NCBI GenBank assembly: GCA_902728285.1
Contig: CACVBU010000947.1
Span: 23,427 to 87,426 of the forward strand
Length of the DNA stretch: 64,000 nt
Source of the DNA: Clytia hemisphaerica
Lineage: Eukaryota; Cnidaria; Hydrozoa; Leptothecata; Clytiidae
Direction of reading: 5' to 3'
The position numbers were made by a program, and so were the translations under genes. Within the stretch, counting starts at the first letter, position 1. The number at the start of each line of letters is the position of its first letter. Below the pieces are notes generated by a model. The model ran no database searches. It was not told the DNA's origin and saw only the letters and a list, made by a program, of their open reading frames with translations. Below, in pieces: positions 57,599 through 64,000 of this stretch.

Positions 57599-59982
57599 CT
57601 ATTTGGAAAAAAAATGCTTATGTTTAAAGGGACATAAAAGTACGGACGAAATTTGTAAACAAAACCGTATGCAGCAGCGGGATACAAAATCAAAAAAAAT
57701 GTCACATGTCAAAATAATAAATCAAAACAAATATGGCTGATTTTGAATATTTCAATTGTTTTACAAGTTTGTTTTGGACACGTGATGTTAATTGTTGGTC
57801 CAGCGCGCAGCAGAATGGACCTTTAAAGGGACATAACAGTACTTGCGAAATTCGTAAACAAACTGTATGCAGCGTATACAAAATCAAAACAAATGTCACA
57901 TGTCAAAATAAAAAATCAAAACAAATATAGCTAATTTTGATTGTTCAATTGTTTTACAAGTTTTTTTTGGACACGTGATTTTAATTGTTCTCTTTAATGA
58001 CACGTGGTTCGCGCAATGTTTACATTTTACTACTTTAATGTCCCTTTAAAAAGCAACTGATCGAAAAGATTTTGTCTTTGTCGGGGCCTGTGCGCGCAAT
58101 AAATTAACAAGTCCAGGCTAAACCAACCGCCGATCTAGAATTTTTGCCCCGCCTACCCGTGCGATGTTTGACCTATGTTTTGGATTGAATTGGTAGTAGA
58201 GTCAAATTTCCCGGTTAGATTAAAGGGTTGTTTCAGGTAGGGTCAGGTAGGGTTAGGGCTAGTGTTGGGGATGGGAGTTAACCCATGGTTGGGGTTTTAG
58301 CCCCCAGGTAGAGTTTGGAGTAAATACCATGTTTATAAGGAACTTTGAACTCCTTAAAGCAGTTGTGACTCGATGGCCGAGTTGTTAAGGCGCTGGCATT
58401 CTAATCATAGGTGCTTTGTATGTAGTGGGTTCGAATCCCATCAGCGGCAAAAGTTTCAAAATTTCGGGAAATGCATCAAAAACTTTCAAAACTTTGCGTC
58501 ACTTAAGAAACCCGGTACGAACGACATTCGGTTATTGCCACGTCAGCTGGACCTTCACGCCGCTCCGTCTTCTTGTTCTCTTTAATGACCATGGTTCGTG
58601 CAACGTCTACATTTTATGCCTTTATGTCCATTTAAAGTTATTATATTTTGAGATACTTAGAAAGGAGGCGTTTCTCTATGCTGAAAAAGGCTCAGAACTT
58701 TAAAGTAGATGAAAATAGATAATTATAAAACGATACCTTTTTCTTCCAGCTCTTTCTTACAATAGTTCAATTTACCAGATGCAATAAGTTTCCTTTTTGA
58801 TTCGAAATCGATATCTTCTCCAGCCATATACAATGAAGAGAAAAGATTTTCGATGCTATCCAATTTAAATCTGACAGGCACTGGCGTATCTTTAACGGTG
58901 GATGCCCAAGTCATTGTGTTACCATCGGCCGGGGGCGGCGCTCCAATTGATATTGTTTTTGTTTCCACTTTAGATTGAAAATCTTCTGCAGCTTGTCTCT
59001 GTGAGTCACTCATACCAAAACCACCACCAAGGCTAAACGTTCCTGAATAACTAGCCTTGACCGATACACTGACGCTTTTTTCGCTTTCAGATTTGAACGA
59101 TTCTTGAGACATCTTATTTTCATACACAAATCGGGCGCCAAATAAAGTATACGTCATAAAATGAGTTCCGTAGTAATTGAAAAATTTGAAGACATCATTC
59201 TCTGTTTTTAATTCTTTAGCACGGTTTATAAAGTCTTTAGTTAGTTTTGGTGGTGCATTTTCATTCAAGAGAGAGAAATAATAATTACAGGACGCAACTG
59301 AAAACACGTACACAGATTCACTTGCCGACATTGACGTTTCTTTCTTTTTGTACTCAGAGCTAGCTGAAAAACTGACTCCGTATCCTCCACCACTAACTTC
59401 AGCTGAAACAGATAATTCTTTTGAAAATTGTCGAGAATTTTTCACAGTTTGACTAGTGAACGAGGTAACACAAGAAACATCTGGGACTAAATCGTATCCT
59501 TTAGGCACCTGGTAGCGACAATCAGCTGCCCTCTTTGTATCGCTGTAATCAGCTTGAAAAATAGGATGAGTTAATCCAGGATCATGTCCAACCGCTAATG
59601 GATATCCAAACAATATATTGTAACCATAAAGTGCATAATCGAAATCTGGGAATGATCTTTTCATTTGGTTAGAATTGCAAAGCTCAATTTCTCGATTTTC
59701 TATTTTCCCCAAAGTGAATGGATTAGTTTTAAAGGATATAACATTGGGTTGTAGTACATTTTGATGAAAAATGTAGATTAGAGCTGTAATGATACTCAAT
59801 AACCATAAAATGAAAAACTGCCATTTGCAACAGTGACGAAGCCATTTTGATCCTTTTGATTGCTTGGAACCATTCTCAATGCTGAGAAGTGATTTTCTCT
59901 CTTCAATAGTGGCTTCACTAGCAACTTTGGCTTCACTAGCAACTTCTTGTTTTGATAAATCATCTAATGGCGTGGCTAACAT
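57024..59982 (-). CDS. Membrane-anchored MACPF protein with PAN/apple-like domains, two exons, 606 aa
   Basis: Exon 1 is 59982-58737 and exon 2 is 57598-57024. The donor AAAAG|GTATCG and acceptor AAATAG|GTATTG are both phase 1, so the apparent stop just inside the intron is bypassed. The N-terminus is cytosolic-like and acidic (repeated VASEA), followed by one membrane segment at about 54-73 and no cleavable signal, which predicts a type II protein. MACPF domain: about 100-385, with YGTHF at 271-275 and Gly-rich SGGGYGVSFSAS and SLGGGFGMSDS segments. Exon 2 has two Cys-rich modules, DKCENKCINDDRCIVFEF and NDCVKECQEDQACEMLTY, in the C-x3-C-x5-C pattern of PAN/apple folds, which bind proteins or glycans. 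MACPF proteins oligomerise into membrane pores, often in immunity; in cnidarians some relatives are venom components. Whether this one forms pores or is only adhesive is not visible. Confidence 0.85.
57623..57822. mobile_element. MITE with TTAAAGGGACAT ends, copy 3 (truncated)
   Basis: It has the left end TTTAAAGGGACATAAAAGTA and interior matching the other copies up to TTTTGGACACGTGATGTTAA. It then lacks the right end and runs directly into copy 2 at 57823. It lies in the MACPF gene intron, about 25 bp upstream of the exon 2 acceptor on the minus strand. Confidence 0.7.
57823..58049. mobile_element. MITE with TTAAAGGGACAT ends, copy 2 (complete)
   Basis: TTAAAGGGACAT at the left and ATGTCCCTTTAA at the right are exact inverses, 227 bp apart. 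The interior has two CACGTG motifs (GGACACGTGATT and GACACGTGGTTC). It is within the MACPF gene intron. A solitary right-end-like segment of this family recurs at about 58576-58636. Confidence 0.85.
58365..58446 (+). tRNA. tRNA-like sequence (probable pseudogene or SINE head)
   Basis: It contains an A-box-like TGGCCGAGTTGTTAAGGCG and a B box GGGTTCGAATCCC at Leu/Ser-type spacing with a long variable region. The putative anticodon stem (CTGGC against TCATAG) does not pair, and the acceptor ends (GTGACTC / GCGGCA) pair poorly. So this is not a sound functional tRNA. It could drive a SINE whose tail merges with the MITE-like segment ending at 58636. It is in the MACPF gene intron on the opposite strand. 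Confidence 0.5.
58737..59982 (-). CDS. MACPF gene, exon 1 (anchor and MACPF domain)
   Basis: It encodes residues 1-415: the N-terminal acidic stretch, the membrane anchor and the whole MACPF domain. The start ATG is the first in frame, and the upstream sequence is AT-rich without coding character. If exon 1 were used unspliced, it would terminate four codons past the donor as a 419-residue protein lacking the PAN modules, so intron retention would give a shorter isoform. Confidence 0.85.
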
Positions 59983-60662
59983 TTTGACGTTTGATATTTC
60001 ACTATATCAAATTACCTTTTAATTGATTCTTAGATCTATAAAATGAAAAAAGGACAGAATTTACGGATTAATTTAATGAATTAATTTTACGCATTGGTTC
60101 GAGTGACCGTAAGTGTATTTCTTTATGTTGTGCAAAGTCCATGGTTTTAACCAAAGAATGGGTCATACCAAATTTTAAAAATTCTTTTTGATACCACATT
60201 GCTCAGTGCTCAGCAGTTAAAGATAAGGGCTAAGAGTAAAAGTGGAGCTATCTAGGGAGAAAGTACCGTAAACAGCACAATTTAGTTTTCTCCAAAACTT
60301 AACCTGTGGTGTAGACTTTTCACCTTACGATTTTAATTTCCTACTTTATAGGAATTTTTCACAATCATCCTAGAGCGCTAATTTGTTCAAAAAAGCAAAA
60401 TTTTGCCTGACTTTGGTTGTGATTTAAAGAAAAATGCTCCCATTTTCACAATTTTAAATCATCACAGCATTCGATTGGAAGCGTTGCGTAGAATAGCAGC
60501 GCCGCACCTGTTGCGCATCGCGTGGAAGCGTTGCGAAAAACGGCAACGTTGTGGAATTTTGCAGCGCTGTCCTTCTATGCAATTTACCAAACTGATATGA
60601 ATTATATCGCACGTCTCAATTACATTACTATTCAAAGAATCAACGACAGAAAGCGTACTGTA
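59983..60662. other. Upstream region of the MACPF gene
   Basis: It presumably contains the MACPF promoter, but I see no clear TATA box or initiator. A locally GC-rich patch at 60475-60585 has repeated GGAAGCGTTGCG and GCAGCG phrases in both orientations and looks like a fragment of another repeat. Confidence 0.4.
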
Positions 60663-61281
60663 CAGGGTGTTCGGAAAAAAAGTATCGAGTTTGAACATGA
60701 TTCTGAGTAGAAGGTTGTTGAGTGTGTTTAACAAAATGTAAGAAAATATATACAAACACAATAATTGTTTTTACAACAGTCATTATGATTAAAAAGAATT
60801 AACTTTCTTTACAATTTTCATGACGTTAAAGTTATTGAGAATTGTTTTTTCTAAAAAAGATCTCTCATGACAATTAATATGACACCTAGAGAAACTTTGA
60901 TAAACATTTTGCAAATTTAGTAAAACACACGCAAAGAACTTTCTTTCTATAGTTTTGTTTCGACTCGATACTTTAATTAGGGACACCCTGTAGAAGTACA
61001 GGGTGTCCCTAATAAAAGTATCGAGTTTGAACATGCGATTGAGTAGAAAAGTTTGTGTGTGTTATTGCTAAAATATAAGAACGTTCTCCATCACACAGGC
61101 TTATTACAAAAGGTAGTTACAACGTATAAATTAATCGTAATGACAAAGAAAAAAGAGGGAGAGCTTAAAATACAATTTTGTGAACACACACAAACTTTTC
61201 TACTCAATCGCATGTTCAAACTCGATACTTTTATTAGGGACACCCTGTAGTACGACTCGATACTTTTTTCCAGACACCCTG
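60663..61281. mobile_element. Nested mariner-like MITE cluster (outer element)
   Basis: The left end CAGGGTGTTCGGAAAAAAAG and the right end CTTTTTTCCAGACACCCTG are inverses, flanked by TA on both sides. Inside lie an extra right end (TTAGGGACACCCTG, 60977-60990) and the complete 249-bp element at 60999-61247. The simplest reading is that one or two related elements inserted into an older one. Confidence 0.7.
60999..61247. mobile_element. 249-bp mariner-like MITE with about 65-bp perfect TIRs
   Basis: The left end CAGGGTGTCCCTAATAAAAG is the exact inverse of the right end. The identity continues through ATCGAGTTTGAACATGCGAT and TTTGTGTGTGTT for about 65 bases without a mismatch that I can see. 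It is flanked by TA on both sides (60997-60998, 61248-61249). TA duplication and CAGGGTG ends fit Tc1/mariner-type transposition. The intact arms suggest recent insertion or ongoing homogenisation. Confidence 0.88.
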
Positions 61282-62063
61282 TATATCATCGTGTTAAACG
61301 TTAAACAAATTATGCAATTATAAATTATTATAATTTTTCATATTTTCTTCTGAGAGTTTTTAAATATCAGTAAAGGAAGTTTTCATAAAACAATCCTTCC
61401 TCTGACTCCCAGTGTTACAGTACCTAGAGTAGGTACTTGGGCAAAAAAGGGTTATGAGGGTGTGCTCAAGGTAAACTTTTTCATTTGTTTCACTTTCATG
61501 AGTCTCATATGTAGGGTCTTAAAAACCAGAAAACCGAAAGAGAAAAATGGAATTCGAAAAAAAATTGGAAAATTTTGAGAAAAAGAAAACTTTGGAATTT
61601 CAATCCCATTTAGGGTCACCTTTTTCGCAAATTTTGGTAAATGTTAAAAAAAGTAGTCCCATATAGGGTATGGACCCTATATTTTCGAACCTTGGCGGAA
61701 CATCCTCGTCGTTCGCAACTGTTTCCTCAATTTAGATTTAGCTTATAACATTTATACACACGGTAAAAAGTCAAAGGTAATTGTCAAAATTTAGGTGGAT
61801 TTTCACTTAAAACTATTGAGAAACATCATCAACCAAAAAACCGGAACATAGCTTAACCGAGTTCTAGAAAGCCGTCAAACACATCAATAAAGTCAGATTT
61901 GAGTGCACGACTGAACTTTGTTTTTTGATAATTTTTGATAATGCTGAGTCTAGGGAAATTGACTACCTTGACGAGGTTAAAAACTAAAATTGCTAAAATA
62001 ATACTTGGAGATGAAAATTTTGATTAGGAGTAGGAAATAAAACATGAAAAACAAATTTGCAAT
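61282..62063. other. No gene seen
   Basis: AT-rich sequence. Phrases such as CCCATTTAGGGTCACC and CCCATATAGGGTATGGACCC near 61.6 kb hint at an old repeat. No coding signal was recognised. Confidence 0.4.
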
Positions 62064-62418
62064 CCCAGCTGTTACACAACGTTTCTTCGACGTTTATCTA
62101 ACGTTCATAACGTCAATAGCGAGATTATGTATCGGAGATATTCTACGGCTACGGTTGGAGGGCTGCCCATGCGGGTCGTCACCAAAGGCGACATGTCGTT
62201 GTCTACTTTGCTCTGTACGGGAAAAACGCGAAAACACCGTAGAAGCAATGTCGACATAATGCCGTACGTCAAATATCGAACTTGCTTTCACCCGCCATTA
62301 CTTGCGTTACTCGCCATTTCCCTCGCCACTTTAGCCGTAGCCGTAGAGAATTCCAGATACATAATCTCGCTAATATAACGTTAGATGAACGTTGAAACAA
62401 CGTTGTGTGCCAGCTGGG
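62064..62418. mobile_element. 355-bp MITE with CCCAGCTG ends
   Basis: The left end CCCAGCTGTTACACAACGTT and the inverse right end (AACGTTGTGTGCCAGCTGGG) begin a long, imperfect inverted repeat of about 100 bp. It includes TATCTAACGTTCAT / ACGTTAGATGAACG and GCGAGATTATGTATC / GATACATAATCTCGC. It is the larger relative of the 96-bp palindrome at 46496-46591. The unusually GC-rich centre encodes nothing recognisable. Confidence 0.82.
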
Positions 62419-63085
62419 ATACCATATTGTAAAACAAAAACATTGCTTTATCCTTTTTTACCTCACAAAAACAACTAAAATCTAACTAAATCGTAAAAGC
62501 AAAAGTATATTACTATATACTACGTGCCATTTAATCGCGCCATCAAGTCTTTAAAAAAACTAAGTGGAATCCCAGGCTACAGTAAAGCCAGAGTCAAAGT
62601 ATCTACCGACTGTTTTAAAGATCCCAGACTACTCGTTGGAGTTTCTCGTTTAAAGACGGAGAAAAGACGGAGAAAAACGGGGAAAACCATTTACCGAACC
62701 CGCAATTAAAGATATTAAAACTAACACTGGAAATTATTGATATTGATTATTGATCCACTTCACCAGTATTTCCGGTCAGTAACTAACCAACTCCCACAAA
62801 TGTGATCACCTCCAAAGAATGCCTTCAAAACGATGTTTCTGTACATGTTGATGTCAGAAGCCGAACTCGCGAAAGTCTGTAATATGGTCTAAAATAAATA
62901 TCTCAAGCTGAAGCTAAAACTTGAGGCTATATAAAAGGTAAATAAAATAGGATTATTGAACCAAAGCGGAAAATTGTATAATAATGCTTAATTAAATCAT
63001 TGGCATGAAATCACATTGAATAGTGCTCGATGATAAACAGACAAGATGCCAGAGCCAAGTAAAATTTAAAAGTTTTCTTTCGATA
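62419..63085. other. No gene seen
   Basis: AT-rich sequence with one short plus-strand frame at 62524-62709, which has a basic, low-complexity product and no known domain. I do not support it as a gene. Confidence 0.4.
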
Positions 63086-63262
63086 CACCTTTTCGGCCGT
63101 AGCCGCTAATTGCCATGCGGGTATTTTTTACCACCCTAAAACCGTCCCAGTCTTGTTTTCGCGCCTGAAGACAATAGAAAAAAGTGTAAAAAAAGGATTG
63201 GATCGAGTTTAGGGTGGTAAAAAATGCCCGCACGGCAATTGGCGGCTACGGTCGAAAAGGTG
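63086..63262. mobile_element. 177-bp MITE with CACCTTTTCGG ends, TA duplication
   Basis: The left end CACCTTTTCGGCCGTAGCCG and the inverse right end (CGGCTACGGTCGAAAAGGTG apart from small differences) form arms of about 55 bp, continuing through AATTGCC and TTTTTTACCACCCTAAA. TA flanks both sides. It is the better preserved sister of 18892-19095, sharing the core AAAGGATTGGATCGAGTTTA. Confidence 0.85.
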
Positions 63263-64000
63263 TATAAAAGTACATAACTTAAAGTTTCGTGCTTCTGCAC
63301 TTGTTCAAATGTACAAGAGATGTGATTTGTATGTGAAAAAAATCTGTGTGTAAAACTTAAAAAAATGTTTAGAAAAAGGAGATATAATTAGATAATTAAA
63401 AACTGTTTAGACAAGGGGTAATGAAAGCAATAAAGAAATTAATAAAAATACTATTTTGAGTCCGGTGGGACTGCTTTAAAGTTATTTAAAATAAATCTAT
63501 TAATGTGACGGCAATGCCTTAATTACACTAATATAATGATGTCCAGAGAGGTTAAACTTAAACAAATTTATAATAGGCATAAAAGTATGGGCAGTTAAAA
63601 AGCATGAGAAAAATTGATGAAGGAAAGACTCTTAACCCTATTAGCCCCAGGGGAGGTAGAATCTACCACGCTGGAGTTCTTTTGCGTACATCTCAAAGGA
63701 AAATTTTTTAAATTACTTGAATTTTTCTGACTTTTAACAAAATCTTATAAAGAGTACTTGTGCCAAATTTAAGGGTCGTAGGTCGTCCAGATTATAGGTT
63801 TTATGACTTTATTGTGAAACATGACATAAAACCCAGCTAAAATCGCTTAAAACTCAAAATTTTAAAAAGCTGATAACTTCTGAACTATTTATTTAATCAT
63901 TTTCAAATTTTGACGCGATAGACATTGACAATGTAAATTAGAAAAAGTAAAAGAAATTGAAAATTTTACTCATTTCATCTTGCCATTTTACAAGAAAATT
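63263..64000. other. No gene seen at the right edge
   Basis: AT-rich sequence to the window end. There is a small hairpin (AGGTAGAATCTACC near 63655). No coding signal was recognised. Confidence 0.4.

Noticed and set aside
58365..58446. Functional tRNA-Leu or tRNA-Ser gene
   Set aside because: The anticodon and acceptor stems do not pair well; only the promoter boxes are convincing.
62524..62709. 61-codon basic plus-strand frame
   Set aside because: No domain, short, and flanked by repeat sequence.

Overview
The window is AT-rich eukaryotic DNA with long introns, GT-AG splice sites and dense inverted-repeat transposons. It is metazoan. The combination of a NACHT-WD40 protein, a membrane-anchored MACPF-PAN protein, an otopetrin-like channel and many short inverted-repeat elements fits a marine invertebrate, most likely a cnidarian, but no single marker fixes the species. 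A run of ten N at 18435-18444 shows that it is an assembled scaffold.

Layout. 1-9.4 kb holds repeats and one fragment of a ubiquitin-specific protease (minus, about 4970-5278) with a 343-bp inverted-repeat element inserted next to it. A two-exon otopetrin-like proton-channel gene lies at 9410-12465 (minus). Head-to-head with it, 2.7 kb away, starts a roughly 40-kb gene (15129-55067, plus) that I could reassemble into 20 exons with every splice phase consistent (4443 coding bases, 1480 aa). It encodes an NWD1-like NACHT-WD40 protein with a predicted N-myristoylation signal, an N-terminal VFISSTF-type domain, a P-loop NACHT ATPase and C-terminal WD40 repeats. Its fourth intron is about 22 kb long (19516-41797) and is a transposon nest. 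It holds two inverted copies of a multi-kilobase composite repeat (20.6-23.4 kb and 38.5-41.3 kb), two copies of a GGACCTACC-ended element, and a pair of transposon-type genes on the same strand as the host: a DDE integrase (27660-29686) and a HECT-type E3 ligase (31716-35823). Tail-to-tail with the NACHT-WD40 gene is a two-exon gene (57024-59982, minus) for a 606-aa type II membrane protein with a MACPF pore-forming domain and PAN/apple-like domains. 60-64 kb holds further inverted-repeat elements, some nested.

How the genes may work together. The host genes are an ion channel, a STAND-type NTPase sensor and a MACPF protein. The sensor next to a pore-forming family member resembles innate-immune gene pairings, but this is proximity only. 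The integrase and HECT genes are best read as cargo of one DNA transposon family that settled in the intron. The clearest mobile-element evidence is the target-site duplications: 9 bp at 4618-4960, 8 bp at 30885-31464, 7 bp at 10301-10974, TA at 60999-61247, and an ATAT duplication at 20733-22958 whose unoccupied site survives in the second composite copy.
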